This document shows positions 36,082 through 45,777 of a stretch of 64,000 nucleotides of DNA, piece by piece. This DNA comes from Caballeronia humi (GTDB lineage Bacteria > Pseudomonadota > Gammaproteobacteria > Burkholderiales > Burkholderiaceae). The stretch spans positions 62,001 to 126,000 of the forward strand of contig NZ_FCNW02000010.1 of the NCBI RefSeq assembly GCF_001544475.1, in the 5' to 3' direction. A program made the translations under genes and the position numbers. The number at the start of each line of letters is the position of its first letter. Position 1 is the stretch's first letter. The notes under the pieces were generated by a model. That model saw only the letters and a program-made list of their open reading frames with translations. It was not told the origin of the DNA and did not search any database.

Positions 36082-36681
36082 TTACCAGCGCTTGCCTTCA
36101 GGAGTGTCCAACAACGGACGCAATTTTGCCGCAATGGCTTCGCGAGCACGGAAAATTCTCGATCTGACGGTCCCGATCGGACAATTCATCATTTCGGCGA
36201 TTTCCTCGTAGCTCAGTCCCTCGATCTCTCGAAGGGTTATGGCGGTGCGCAGTTCTTCCGGTAAAACCGCCATCGCAGCATTGACCGTCTGTGCGATCTG
36301 CTTGCTCATCAACATCGATTCAGGCGTGTTGATATCCCTTAGTTGGTCCGCGTCGGAGAAAGTTTCCGCTTCTTCTGCGTCAGCTTCGGTAGAAGTTGGG
36401 GCGCGACGGCCCTGCGTGGCAAGGTAGTTCTTCGCGGTGTTGACCGCAATCCGGTAAAGCCACGTATAAAACGCCGATTCGCCGCGAAATTGCGGCAACG
36501 CGCGGTAAGCCTTGATAAAGGCGTCCTGGGCGACGTCCTCGACCTCGGCGGGGTCCCGCACGAGGCGCGAGATCAGTCGAATGATCTTGCGGTGGTATTT
36601 GGCAACCAGTAGCTCGAACGCTGCCTTGTCGCCTTTCTGCACGCGTTCGACCAGAGCCTGGTCGATTTCTTTTTCGCTCAC
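36082..36681 (-). CDS. rpoE: RNA polymerase sigma-E factor
   Basis: A 199-residue ECF sigma factor for the envelope stress response. Region 2 contains FELLVAKYHRKIIRLISRLV and EDVAQDAFIKAYRALPQF; region 4 contains LPEELRTAITLREIEGLSYEEIAEMMNCPIGTVRSR, split here across the helix-turn-helix. The start codon is GTG (36681). A TACAAT -10-like element at 36723-36728 lies about 40 bases upstream; no sigma-E-type GAACTT -35 was seen. First gene of rpoE-rseA-rseB-degP-grx. Confidence 0.96.
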   Translation of the reverse strand: MSEKEIDQALVERVQKGDKAAFELLVAKYHRKIIRLISRLVRDPAEVEDVAQDAFIKAYRALPQFRGESAFYTWLYRIAVNTAKNYLATQGRRAPTSTEADAEEAETFSDADQLRDINTPESMLMSKQIAQTVNAAMAVLPEELRTAITLREIEGLSYEEIAEMMNCPIGTVRSRIFRAREAIAAKLRPLLDTPEGKRW

Positions 36682-36777
36682 CTGGGAAATCCGTTAACTT
36701 TGGGGGTGCTACGCGGACGGCTATTGTAGCGTTCCCGCCGATGCACCACTTCCGGTGCTCATGAGCCGTTACAGTCT

Positions 36778-37218
36778 TTACAGATAGGCCTGGGCGCCGC
36801 GCCGGGCCCGCACGGCGAGTTCCCGGAAGACGCCGCGCTCGACGGCATCGGCGGCGACGAGGAGATGGCTCGCACGTCCGTCGGCCGAAAGCAGGGTCAG
36901 GGCGAGCAGACGGTCACTCCACTGTGCGCAGCCTGAGATTCGCCGATTCTGCGCCATGCCAGTGCGATCCCATGTGGTGAGGCCATCGGAGGCGAGCCGG
37001 AACTTGACCGGCTGCTTGCGCTGCCACGAGCGAGCACAAGCGCCCAATGCAACGACGCAGGTCAATGCGACGACGCCGCCATCGAAAAACCCCGATCTGG
37101 CCGCGACGCACTGAAAAACCGCCGCGACCGCCACACCGATAAAGCCGAGCGTCGCGCCAAACAGCATCCGCGACGGACGAATCGCAAAGGTGTCGTGGTG
37201 GTCGAATGCGCCCGGCAA
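36778..37218 (-). CDS. YgfX-like small membrane protein
   Basis: A 146-residue protein with two hydrophobic segments (about 19-38 and 45-62) and a C-terminal soluble part (FRLASDGLTTWDRTGM). The layout resembles the YgfX/CptA family, in E. coli proposed as partner of the SdhE-related YgfY, but the match is weak by eye. The start is TTG with a strong GGGGGGAAGG upstream. Lies between fabF and rpoE on the same strand; a role there is not known. Confidence 0.6.
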   Translation of the reverse strand: MPGAFDHHDTFAIRPSRMLFGATLGFIGVAVAAVFQCVAARSGFFDGGVVALTCVVALGACARSWQRKQPVKFRLASDGLTTWDRTGMAQNRRISGCAQWSDRLLALTLLSADGRASHLLVAADAVERGVFRELAVRARRGAQAYL

Positions 37219-37252
37219 AGCCTTCCCCCCGACGATGCCGAGCGCCAGCCGC

Positions 37253-38491
37253 TCAGTGACGCTTGAAAACGAGCGTGCCGTTCGTTCCGCCGAAGCCGAA
37301 CGAGTTTTTCAGCGCCACGTCGATCTTCATCTCCCGCGCGGTGTTCGCGCAGTAGTCCAGGTCGCAGGCCGGGTCCTGGTTGAAGATGTTGATGGTCGGC
37401 GGCGATACCTGATGGTGGATCGCCAGCACGGTGAACACCGATTCCAGCCCGCCCGCGCCGCCGAGCAAGTGCCCGGTCATCGACTTCGTGGAATTCACGA
37501 CCATGCTCTTCGCGTGATCGCCGAACGCGCGCTTGATGCCGGTGGTTTCGGCGATGTCGCCGAGCGGCGTCGAGGTGCCGTGCGCGTTCAGGTAGTTCAC
37601 TTCGTCCGGATTGACCTTCGCGTTCTTCATTGCGTTGATCATGCTGCGGCGGCCACCGTCGCCGTCTTCGGGCGGCGCGGTCATGTGGTACGCGTCGCCG
37701 CTCATGCCGTAGCCCGACACTTCGGCGTAGATCTTCGCGCCGCGCGCCTTCGCGTGCTCGTACTCTTCGAGCACCATCACGCCCGCGCCTTCACCGAGCA
37801 CGAAGCCGTCGCGATCCTTGTCCCACGGACGGCTCGCCGTCGCGGGATCGTCGTTGCGCTGCGAGAGTGCGCGCGCCGCGGCGAACCCGCCGACGCCAAG
37901 CGGCGACACAGTGGCTTCCGAGCCGCCCGCGATCATCACGTCGGCGTCGCCGTATTCGATCAGGCGCGAGGCCTCGCCGATGCAATGCAGGCCCGTCGTG
38001 CACGCAGTGACGATCGCGAGATTCGGGCCTTTCAGGCCGAAGCGGATCGACAGATGCCCGCTGATCATGTTGATGATCGACGCCGGCACGAAGAATGGCG
38101 AGATGCGGCGCGGACCGCGGTTGAGCAGCTCCGTCTGCGTGACTTCGATCATCGGCAGGCCACCGATGCCCGAACCCACGACCACGCCAACGCGCTCCGA
38201 GTTTTCCTCGGTGATCTCGAGGCCGCTGTCCTGCATCGCCTGCACGCCCGCTGCGATGCCGTAATGGATAAAGGTATCCATATGGCGCGCTTCCTTGCCG
38301 GGCATGTATTCCTCGACATTGAAGCCCTTCACTTCGCCGGCGAAGCGGGTGGAGAAGTTCGACGCGTCGAACTTCGTGATCTCGGCAATGCCGGATTTGC
38401 CCGCCAGCAAATTGGCCCAGCCGTCGGCAACGGTATTGCCAACAGGCGAAATCAGCCCAAGGCCTGTAACAACGACTCGACGACGGCTCAC
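37253..38491 (-). CDS. fabF: 3-oxoacyl-ACP synthase II
   Basis: A 412-residue condensing enzyme that extends acyl chains and sets the membrane unsaturation ratio. The catalytic Cys lies in [12 protein letters not shown], and the two His in [11 protein letters not shown] and [26 protein letters not shown] is the family start. It follows acpP, from which it is separated by a hairpin-bearing gap of about 146 bases. Confidence 0.96.
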   Translation of the reverse strand: MSRRRVVVTGLGLISPVGNTVADGWANLLAGKSGIAEITKFDASNFSTRFAGEVKGFNVEEYMPGKEARHMDTFIHYGIAAGVQAMQDSGLEITEENSERVGVVVGSGIGGLPMIEVTQTELLNRGPRRISPFFVPASIINMISGHLSIRFGLKGPNLAIVTACTTGLHCIGEASRLIEYGDADVMIAGGSEATVSPLGVGGFAAARALSQRNDDPATASRPWDKDRDGFVLGEGAGVMVLEEYEHAKARGAKIYAEVSGYGMSGDAYHMTAPPEDGDGGRRSMINAMKNAKVNPDEVNYLNAHGTSTPLGDIAETTGIKRAFGDHAKSMVVNSTKSMTGHLLGGAGGLESVFTVLAIHHQVSPPTINIFNQDPACDLDYCANTAREMKIDVALKNSFGFGGTNGTLVFKRH

Positions 38492-38526
38492 GGTAACCCC
38501 TTATCCATAGATGACAAAAATGCGAA

Positions 38527-38569
38527 AGCCACAGCGGCCACAGGAAACTGCCCTGTTAGCCCTGTGGCT
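38527..38569 (-). repeat. Inverted repeat between acpP and fabF
   Basis: AGCCACAG and a second GGCCACAGG both can pair with CCTGTGGCT, giving two alternative stems in the acpP-fabF gap. This may stabilise the abundant acpP mRNA or partially terminate it. Confidence 0.5.
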
Positions 38570-38637
38570 GTTATATCGGTCTCGGTCGCGACAGAGCGTC
38601 AAGCTCGAGTGCGAAAGGTCGCTGGCGCGTCCGGCCC

Positions 38638-38877
38638 TTAGGCCTTGACGTTCGCGCGAGCGTAGTCGATCGCTTGCTGAACCGTCGTGATCTTCTCGGC
38701 TTCTTCATCGGGGATTTCCATGCCGAATTCGTCTTCCAGTGCCATCACCAGTTCGACGGTGTCGAGCGAGTCAGCGCCCAGATCGTTGACGAACGAAGCT
38801 TCGTTCTTGATTTCAGCTTCGGCGACGCCCAGTTGTTCGGCGACGATCTTCTTCACGCGCTGTTCGATATTGTCCAT
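38638..38877 (-). CDS. acpP: Acyl carrier protein
   Basis: A 79-residue acidic four-helix carrier of acyl chains in fatty acid synthesis. The 4'-phosphopantetheine site is Ser37 in [10 protein letters not shown]; AcpS, encoded at 22593, should modify it. The surrounding NDLGAD and [13 protein letters not shown] are typical. Gap of about 230 bases to fabG upstream likely holds its own promoter. Confidence 0.97.
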
Positions 38878-39107
38878 GCAGCCCTCCGAGGGAAATTAGG
38901 TTCAAAGTTGCGAGTGCGCGCATTTTATCAGGTTTGCAACTGTAAAAAGCGGCACTTCGAGTTCATGCTTTCACCGCGTGCAACCAAGCGCGAGGCCGGT
39001 CACGCGCGATCCATCGACTTCTTCATTACAGCGCAAATCCGGGGCCAGCGCGATGCCCGCAAGCATTTTGCGCGCCGCCCGCGGCGCGCATATTAAACGA
39101 ACGCCTA

Positions 39108-39848
39108 TTACATGTACATGCCGCCATTCACGTGCAGCGTGGTGCCGGTGATATAACCCGCGAATGGCGACGCGAGGAAAGCCACAGCATGCGCGATATC
39201 GTCGGGGCTGCCCAGTCGGCCGAGTGGTATCTGCGCGGTCAGTGCCGCGCGCTGTTCTTCGGGCAGGACCTTCGTCATATCGGTATCGATGAAACCCGGC
39301 GCGATGCAGTTCACCGTGATCCCGCGGCTGCCGATCTCGCGTGCCAGCGCGCGCGTCATGCCCGCGACGCCCGCCTTGGCGGCTGCGTAGTTCGCCTGCC
39401 CCGGATTGCCCGACGAGCCGACCACCGACGTGATATTGATGATCCGTCCGCCGCGCGCCTTCATCATCGGGCGTAGCACCGCGCGCGAGAGGCGGAACAC
39501 GGCGCGCAGGTTCGTATCGATGACGGCGTCGAATTCCTCGTCCTTCATGCGCATCGCGAGCTGGTCCTTCGTGATGCCCGCGTTGTTCACCAGCACGTAG
39601 AGCCCGCCGAATTCCTTCACGGTCGCGTCGATAAAGGCGTCGGCGGCGGCTGCGTCGTTTACGTTCAGCACCGCGCCGCGTCCTTTCAGGCCCGCTTGCC
39701 CGAAGGCTTCGGTGATGCCCGCCGCGCCGCTTTCGCTCGTCGCCGTGCCGATCACGGTCGCGCCCTGGCGCGCGAGTTCCAGCGCGATCGCGCGCCCGAT
39801 GCCACGCGATGCGCCCGTGACGATGGCTACCTGCTTGTCCAAGTTCAT
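39108..39848 (-). CDS. fabG: 3-oxoacyl-ACP reductase
   Basis: A 246-residue short-chain dehydrogenase that reduces 3-oxoacyl-ACP with NADPH. The cofactor loop is TGASRGIGRAIA, NNAGITKD is typical, and the catalytic Ser...Tyr-x3-Lys is seen as SVVGSSGNPGQANYAAAKAG. Lies between fabD and acpP, spaced 18 bases after fabD. Confidence 0.97.
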   Translation of the reverse strand: MNLDKQVAIVTGASRGIGRAIALELARQGATVIGTATSESGAAGITEAFGQAGLKGRGAVLNVNDAAAADAFIDATVKEFGGLYVLVNNAGITKDQLAMRMKDEEFDAVIDTNLRAVFRLSRAVLRPMMKARGGRIINITSVVGSSGNPGQANYAAAKAGVAGMTRALAREIGSRGITVNCIAPGFIDTDMTKVLPEEQRAALTAQIPLGRLGSPDDIAHAVAFLASPFAGYITGTTLHVNGGMYM

Positions 39849-39866
39849 GTCGTTGTCCTTCTGGGG

Positions 39867-40799
39867 TTACGCCGTGAGCAACTTGCGCGCTTCGTCGAGC
39901 GACGCCGGATCGAAAACCGACGTGCCGACGAGCGAGCCGTCGATCCGCTTCGTCAAGCCCCCGAGCACCTTGCCCGGGCCGCATTCGATCACGTGCGTAA
40001 CGCCGTCGCGCGCCATCGCCTGCACGCATTCGACCCAGCGCACGGGGCCGGCCGCCTGGCGCACGAGCGCGTCCTTGATCGCGGCTGGATCGGAGACGAT
40101 CGCGACATCGACGTTATTGATCAGCGGAATCTGGGGCGCCTTCACGTCGACTTTCGCGAGATAGTCGCGCAACTGGTCCGACGCGGGCTTGAGCAGCGAC
40201 GAATGGAACGGCGCCGACACCGGCAGCGGCAGCGCGCGTTTCGCGCCTTTCGCCTTGGCGATTTCGCACGCCTTCTCGACGCCCGCCTTTGCGCCCGCGA
40301 TCACGACCTGCGCGGGCGCATTGAAATTGACCGCCTCGACGACACCCGCCGATGAGGCTTCCGCGCAGACCGCGCGCACAGTGTCGTCGTCGAGGCCGAG
40401 AATCGCCGCCATGCCGCCGACGCCCACCGGCACCGCGTTTTGCATCGCCTGCGCGCGAAAGCGCACGAGCGGGACGGCGTCGGCGAAATCGAGCGCGCCG
40501 GCCGCGACCAGCGCCGTGTACTCGCCGAGGCTATGGCCTGCGACGATCGCCGGTTTCACGCCCGCTTCCTGCTCCCACACGCGATAGATCGCGTAGGCGG
40601 CCGTCAGCATGACGGGTTGCGTGTTGGTCGTGAGATTGAGTTCTTCCGCCGGGCCTTCCGCGATCAGCTTCGCGAGATCCTGGCCGAGCGCGTCGGACGC
40701 CTGCTGGACGGTCTCGCGTACCACGGCGTGATCGGCGAATGCGTTGAGCATGCCGACCGTTTGCGAACCCTGCCCGGGAAAAACGAACGCAAATTTCAT
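39867..40799 (-). CDS. fabD: Malonyl-CoA:ACP transacylase
   Basis: A 310-residue enzyme that loads malonyl groups onto ACP. FAFVFPGQGSQTVGML is the N-terminal signature and the active Ser lies in GHSLGEYTALV; the His partner is in PVSAPFHSSLL. Follows fabH and precedes fabG in the operon. Confidence 0.97.
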   Translation of the reverse strand: MKFAFVFPGQGSQTVGMLNAFADHAVVRETVQQASDALGQDLAKLIAEGPAEELNLTTNTQPVMLTAAYAIYRVWEQEAGVKPAIVAGHSLGEYTALVAAGALDFADAVPLVRFRAQAMQNAVPVGVGGMAAILGLDDDTVRAVCAEASSAGVVEAVNFNAPAQVVIAGAKAGVEKACEIAKAKGAKRALPLPVSAPFHSSLLKPASDQLRDYLAKVDVKAPQIPLINNVDVAIVSDPAAIKDALVRQAAGPVRWVECVQAMARDGVTHVIECGPGKVLGGLTKRIDGSLVGTSVFDPASLDEARKLLTA

Positions 40800-40878
40800 A
40801 TCGTCCTCGATGAATTGGGAAGGCTGAAGCGGGCGCGACAGGGAGCGCGCGATGGCGCTCCGCTTCGGTCAGTTTCGC

Positions 40879-41868
40879 TCAGTAGCGGAAAACCGACGCG
40901 CCCCAGGTGAAGCCGCCGCCGACGCCTTCGATCAACACGTTCTGGCCGCGCTTGATGCGGCCGTCGCGCACGGCGACGTCGAGCGCCAGCGGAATCGACG
41001 CCGCCGACGTATTGCCGTGCTCACCGACCGTCACGACCATGCGCTCCTGCGGCAGGCGCAGCTTCCGGCACGTGCTCTGCATGATGCGGATGTTGGCCTG
41101 ATGGGGGATCAGCCAATCGATGTCTTCGGCGGTGAGTTGGGCCTTTTCGAGCGCTTCGACCGCGACTTTTTCCAGCACGTTGACGGCGAGTTTGAAGACC
41201 GCCTGGCCGTCCATGTGCAGGAACGCGCTGCCCGCGACCACGCCGCCGTTCACGTTGCCCGGCGTGCAGAGGATGTCGGAATAGCTGCCGTCGGCGTGAA
41301 GCGCGCTCGCGAGTACGCCCGGTTCGTCGGAGGCCTGCATGACGATGGCGCCCGCGCCGTCGCCGAACAGCACGCAGGTCGTGCGGTCGTTGAAATCGAG
41401 AATGCGCGAGAAGGTTTCCGCGCCGACGATCAGCGCCGTGCGATGCGCGCCGCTGCGAATCAGGCTATCGGCGATCGCGACGGCGTAGGCGAAGCCCGAG
41501 CAGACCGCCTGAACGTCGAACGCCGCGCCGTTGTTCTTGATGCCGAGCTTGTTCTGCAGCAGGCACGCCGTACTCGGAAACACGAAATCCGGCGTGGAGG
41601 TGGCGACAATGATCAGATCGATCGACTGCGGATCGACGCCCGCGGCTTCGATCGCGTTATTCGAGGCGAACAGCGCGAGGTCGCTCGTGGTCTGGTCGGC
41701 GGCGGCGAAGTGCCGGGCGTGGATGCCGGTGCGCGCCACGATCCATTCGTCGCTCGTCTCGACGCCCTGCTTCGCGAGACGGTCTGCCAGATCCTGATTC
41801 GTGACGCGGTCCGCCGGCAGGTAGCTGCCCGTGCCGAGCACGCGTGAGTAGAGATTGGATTGAGCCAT
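40879..41868 (-). CDS. fabH: 3-oxoacyl-ACP synthase III
   Basis: A 329-residue enzyme that starts fatty acid synthesis by condensing acetyl-CoA with malonyl-ACP. The Cys-His-Asn triad is seen in AVCSGFAYA, the [12 protein letters not shown] stretch and [12 protein letters not shown]. Its start overlaps the plsX stop by one base (TAATG), giving tight coupling. Confidence 0.97.
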   Translation of the reverse strand: MAQSNLYSRVLGTGSYLPADRVTNQDLADRLAKQGVETSDEWIVARTGIHARHFAAADQTTSDLALFASNNAIEAAGVDPQSIDLIIVATSTPDFVFPSTACLLQNKLGIKNNGAAFDVQAVCSGFAYAVAIADSLIRSGAHRTALIVGAETFSRILDFNDRTTCVLFGDGAGAIVMQASDEPGVLASALHADGSYSDILCTPGNVNGGVVAGSAFLHMDGQAVFKLAVNVLEKVAVEALEKAQLTAEDIDWLIPHQANIRIMQSTCRKLRLPQERMVVTVGEHGNTSAASIPLALDVAVRDGRIKRGQNVLIEGVGGGFTWGASVFRY

Positions 41869-43022
41869 TATGCCTTCGAGGGTAGCGCGGCGCCGGGCTC
41901 GCCCGGCGGGGGCGGATTGGTGCGGCTCGCGGCGACGCCGTCCTGCAGCGGCTGAACCGCGTCAGATCCGGTAATGCCGTTCGCGCGGCCGGCTTCGAGC
42001 GCGGCCTGCCGCATGGGCGCGGCGTTTTCGTCCATCGCGCGCACGAGGCGTTCGAGCACGCCATTTTTGACGGCATCATACCCGCGTTTGATGGCCCACT
42101 CAAACCCGTAGGCCTCGGCCGATCCGTGGCTCTTGATGACGAGCCCGCGCAGGCCGAGCAACGCGGCGCCGTTGTACTGCGCCGGGTCGACGCGCCGCTT
42201 GAAGCGCTTGAGCACCGGCATCGCGACGAGCGCCATCAGCTTCGTTGCGAATGAGCGGCCGAACTCTTCCTTGATCATGTCGGTGAGCATCTTCGCGAGC
42301 CCTTCCGACGTCTTCAGCGCGACATTGCCGACGAAACCGTCGCACACGACGACATCCGTCGTACCTTTATAGATGTCGTTGCCTTCCACGTTGCCGTAGA
42401 AGTTGAGTGTGCTCGCGCGCAGCAATTCGCCCGCGCGCTTGATGGTTTCGTTGCCCTTGATGACTTCTTCGCCGATGTTGAGCAAGCCGATGGTCGGCCG
42501 CTCGCGTCCTTCTATCGCGGACACGAGCGCGTGGCCCATCTCGGCGAATTGCAAGAGATGCTGCGGTTCGCAATCGACGTTCGCGCCGAGATCGAGCACG
42601 GTGGTGTAGCCGCGCTGGCTCGGCATTGCGAAGGCGATCGCCGGCCGCTCGATGCCGGCGAGCGTTTTCAGGACGTATCGGGAAACCGCCATCAGCGCGC
42701 CGGTGTTGCCGGCGGAGATGCAGGTCTGAGCCTCGCCTTCCTTGACGAGATTCAGCGCGACGCGCATCGACGAATCTTTTTTCCTGCGCAGCGCGACCTC
42801 GACCGGATCGTCCATCGCGACGACTTCGCTCGCGGGAACGACCGTCAGGCGCGGTTCGTCGACAGCCTTGCTTTTCTTGAGTTGCGCGCGGATCGCGGGT
42901 TCGATGCCCACGAGCAGCAGATGTGCGTCCGGATGCGAACGCACGAAATTGACGGCAGCGGGAACCGTCACGGCCGGGCCGTGGTCGCCTCCCATGCAGT
43001 CGATGGTGATCTTTACAGTCAT
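41868..43022 (-). CDS. plsX: Phosphate acyltransferase PlsX
   Basis: A 384-residue enzyme converting acyl-ACP to acyl phosphate for phospholipid synthesis. [24 protein letters not shown] and [13 protein letters not shown] are family motifs. The last about 45 residues are a Pro-rich, poorly conserved tail. The gene follows rpmF, as is common in bacteria, but a terminator-like hairpin at 43045-43072 lies between. Confidence 0.96.
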   Translation of the reverse strand: MTVKITIDCMGGDHGPAVTVPAAVNFVRSHPDAHLLLVGIEPAIRAQLKKSKAVDEPRLTVVPASEVVAMDDPVEVALRRKKDSSMRVALNLVKEGEAQTCISAGNTGALMAVSRYVLKTLAGIERPAIAFAMPSQRGYTTVLDLGANVDCEPQHLLQFAEMGHALVSAIEGRERPTIGLLNIGEEVIKGNETIKRAGELLRASTLNFYGNVEGNDIYKGTTDVVVCDGFVGNVALKTSEGLAKMLTDMIKEEFGRSFATKLMALVAMPVLKRFKRRVDPAQYNGAALLGLRGLVIKSHGSAEAYGFEWAIKRGYDAVKNGVLERLVRAMDENAAPMRQAALEAGRANGITGSDAVQPLQDGVAASRTNPPPPGEPGAALPSKA

Positions 43023-43044
43023 GGAGTGCGACGAATTTCAGGCA

Positions 43045-43072
43045 CAAAAAAGCGGCAGTGAAATGCCGCCTT
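43045..43072 (-). terminator. Hairpin with T-run between rpmF and plsX
   Basis: On the minus strand GGCGGCA-TTTCAC-TGCCGC is followed by TTTTTTG. It could attenuate transcription from rpmF into the lipid genes. Confidence 0.7.
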
Positions 43073-43151
43073 CTTGTCGTACCGAGGAAATGTCAAGCGC
43101 GAGCGACCGTAATTCAAGACGGTGACGCGAGACGCAGCAAGCGTCGTACGC

Positions 43152-43331
43152 TTAGTCGTTCTTCGTCTTGATGACTTTCTTGCCACGATAGTAGCCGTTC
43201 GGGCTCACGTGGTGACGCAGATGCACTTCACCCGTGCTCGGCTCGACGCCCAGCGGCGCTGCGGTGAGGTGGTCGTGCGAACGATGCATGCCGCGCTTCG
43301 ACGGCGATTTCTTGTTTTGCTGAACTGCCAT
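43152..43331 (-). CDS. rpmF: 50S ribosomal protein L32
   Basis: A 59-residue basic protein of the large subunit. It reads [20 protein letters not shown] at its start and ends in KVIKTKND. The ATG at 43331 is followed closely by the family pattern. It lies between yceD and plsX, a neighbourhood conserved in many proteobacteria. Confidence 0.96.
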   Translation of the reverse strand: MAVQQNKKSPSKRGMHRSHDHLTAAPLGVEPSTGEVHLRHHVSPNGYYRGKKVIKTKND

Positions 43332-43435
43332 GATAACTCCAGAAAAATTTTGCGAATTCTAACACAGCTCGACATGCCGGCGACCCAAGGCCCAGAGGCC
43401 AGTCACGGTGCCAAATGCGCGTCGCGCCAACTGAT

Positions 43436-44077
43436 TTAATGCTTCTTGTCGCCGGGGCCGCCCTGCTTGAGCTTTTCGAGCGCGGCAAACGGGTTGGGCC
43501 GCGCGGGTTCGTCACCCGCTGCGCCTTCGCCATTGTCCTCGTCGGGCTCGCCTTCGATGCCTTCGGCGCCTGAAACCAGGCTCTCATGCACTTCAGGACA
43601 CGCCTCGTGCTTGGGCACGAGCGGCAAGGACAGCAACAACTCCTCTTCGATCAAGTCGACGAGATCGAACTGGCGCGAGCCAACAATCACTTCGACTTCA
43701 TCGTCGTCGAGCGGAAACTCGTCGGCTTCCTCTTCCGTCTTGACGATGCGATAGGTTGCATCGACATCGAGATGCTGCGAATACGGCGAAAGGCAGCGCT
43801 GACACTCGATCCACACCGAACCGTGCACGGCGAGCCGCAAATAAGGCTGCGGCGCTTCCACACCGTCGTCCTGAAGCTCGGGCTGCGTGGAGCCTTCGCC
43901 CTGCCAGGTGAACACGGAGTCGCGGTCTGGCGCTTCCGCCGGGACTTCGTTTAACATGCGCGGCAGTTGCGAGACGCGCACGGCGCCGGCCGCCTGCCTG
44001 CCGCTCTGTGCGAATTCGAAGATGTCGAGCGCGCGCAGATCGGCGGGGCTCGCAGGTTTGCCAGGATTTTGAGTCAT
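43436..44077 (-). CDS. yceD: YceD/DUF177 family protein
   Basis: A 213-residue protein of the family that in plants and E. coli is linked to 23S rRNA accumulation. The conserved Cys motif CQRCLSPY and the acidic EEEADEFPLDDDEVEVIVG are seen, with the later EACPEVHESL. The C-terminal tail is Gly/Glu rich. I chose ATG 44077 (MTQNPGKPAS); ATG 44092 is in frame. Sits upstream of rpmF, which is the usual context. Confidence 0.9.
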   Translation of the reverse strand: MTQNPGKPASPADLRALDIFEFAQSGRQAAGAVRVSQLPRMLNEVPAEAPDRDSVFTWQGEGSTQPELQDDGVEAPQPYLRLAVHGSVWIECQRCLSPYSQHLDVDATYRIVKTEEEADEFPLDDDEVEVIVGSRQFDLVDLIEEELLLSLPLVPKHEACPEVHESLVSGAEGIEGEPDEDNGEGAAGDEPARPNPFAALEKLKQGGPGDKKH

Positions 44078-44333
44078 GTGCGCTTCCTGCATGTGCCAAG
44101 GATTCGTCAGTATGCACTGCGCGCTGCGCTCCGGCTGGTGTGGTTTGCCCGCATTTCTGCTCGCGGATTCACGACTGCCGGTTTTGCCTACAGCTCTGCT
44201 TGCAACTTTGCTTGACAGCGATACATACCGATGAAAAGCCCAAAACTATATCGGTTTTGTCGTTACGCGTCAAACACTTAAGGGACGGCTGCTGCCGCCC
44301 CTTCTTGCCACCGCTTTCCGGTCGACTTTTCTC

Positions 44334-44942
44334 ATGCCCGTTGCCTCAAACAGCCCGCCGCGCCTCGTTCTTGCGTCGAGTTCGCGCTATCGCCGCGAAT
44401 TGCTCGAACGCCTGCGCATTCCCTTCGATGTGATCGCGCCCCACATCGACGAAACGCCGCTCGACGGCGAGACGCCCGAAGCGACGGCCGTCCGGCTGTC
44501 GATCGCGAAGGCACGCGCGGCCGCAGCGAAAGCACCGGGCGCGCTCGTGATCGGCTCGGATCAGGTCGCAACGTTCGACGGCCGGCAGATCGGCAAGCCC
44601 GGCACGCACACGAAAGCGGTCACGCAATTGCAGGCGATGCGCGGACGCAGCGTCGATTTTCACAGCGCCCTATGCCTTTTCGATAGCCGAACAGACGACG
44701 TCCAATCGGCGGATATCGTCACGCGGGTGCAGTTCCGCGATCTGTCGGATGCCGAAATCGAAGCCTATGTGCGCGCCGAGACGCCTTACGATGTCGCCGG
44801 GAGCGCCAAATCCGAGGGCTTAGGCATCACGCTGCTCGAAGCGATCGATTCGAGCGATCCGACCGCGCTCGTCGGCCTGCCGCTGATCGAACTGTCGCGC
44901 ATGTTGCGTCGCGCCGGCTTTCCCTTGCTGGAGGCGCGATGA
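44334..44942 (+). CDS. maf: Maf-like nucleotide pyrophosphatase
   Basis: A 202-residue enzyme of the Maf/YceF group that hydrolyses non-canonical nucleotides such as m7GTP, based on family. LVLASSSRYRRELLERL is the signature start, and DETPLDGETPEATAVRLS and VIGSDQVATFDG follow. Divergent from yceD, and overlaps the next gene by ATGA. Confidence 0.92.
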   Translation: MPVASNSPPRLVLASSSRYRRELLERLRIPFDVIAPHIDETPLDGETPEATAVRLSIAKARAAAAKAPGALVIGSDQVATFDGRQIGKPGTHTKAVTQLQAMRGRSVDFHSALCLFDSRTDDVQSADIVTRVQFRDLSDAEIEAYVRAETPYDVAGSAKSEGLGITLLEAIDSSDPTALVGLPLIELSRMLRRAGFPLLEAR

Positions 44943-45658
44943 GCGGCGTCCTGTACCTGATCCCGAATACGCTCGGTGACGGCGACGCCGCCGCGCTCGC
45001 CGAAGTCCTGCCCGAGCCGGTCCGCGCGCGCGCCGCCGCCCTCTCTTATTACATAGGCGAAAACGCCAAGACGACGCGCGCGTTCCTGAAAAAAGTCGGC
45101 ACCGAGCGGCCAATTCAGGAAATCGAGGTGCGCGAGTTGAACGTGAACACGCCGCCCGGCGAAATCGAAAAGCTGCTCGCGCCGATCCTCGCGGGCACGG
45201 ACGCGGGTCTCGTGTCGGAGGCGGGCTGCCCCGCCGTCGCCGATCCGGGCGCGCTGCTCGTGCGCTGCGCGCATGAGCGCGGGGTCAAGGTGGTGCCTTT
45301 CGTCGGGCCGAGTTCGATTTTGCTTGCACTGATGGCGTCGGGCATGAACGGACAGAGTTTCGCGTTCAACGGTTACCTGCCAGTCGATCCAGGCGAGCGC
45401 GCGAAGCGGTTGCGCGAGTTGGAGCAGACCTCGCGCAAGGCCAATCAGACGCAAATTTTCATCGAGACGCCGTATCGCAACCGCGCGCTGCTCGACACGC
45501 TGATCGCTACCTGCGCGCCATCGACGCTCGTGTGCGTGGCCGTCGATCTGACGTTGCCCGCCGAAACGATCGTCACGCGGACGGTCGCGGAGTGGAAAAA
45601 AAAGCCGGCGCCTGATTTGCACAAGCGGCCGGCGATTTTTCTGCTGCTCGGCGCGTGA
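44939..45658 (+). CDS. RsmI-like SAM-dependent methyltransferase
   Basis: A 239-residue tetrapyrrole-methylase fold protein. GLVSEAGCPAVADPGALLV and VPFVGPSSILLALMASG match RsmI, which 2'-O-methylates C1402 of 16S rRNA. However, this protein is shorter than RsmI (about 290) and lacks its usual C-terminal part, so it is a paralogue with an unknown target. Coupled to maf by ATGA. Confidence 0.82.
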   Translation: MSGVLYLIPNTLGDGDAAALAEVLPEPVRARAAALSYYIGENAKTTRAFLKKVGTERPIQEIEVRELNVNTPPGEIEKLLAPILAGTDAGLVSEAGCPAVADPGALLVRCAHERGVKVVPFVGPSSILLALMASGMNGQSFAFNGYLPVDPGERAKRLRELEQTSRKANQTQIFIETPYRNRALLDTLIATCAPSTLVCVAVDLTLPAETIVTRTVAEWKKKPAPDLHKRPAIFLLLGA

Positions 45659-45777
45659 AATTCGCGCCGGTCGTAAGGCTCGGAGATTGACGCCGCTCGC
45701 CGCGCAACTCGACGGGCCGATGACAACCCATGGTCGATTCCGCGGTTAAGCTGTTTTTAAGCACCAACCGTAAAAAA

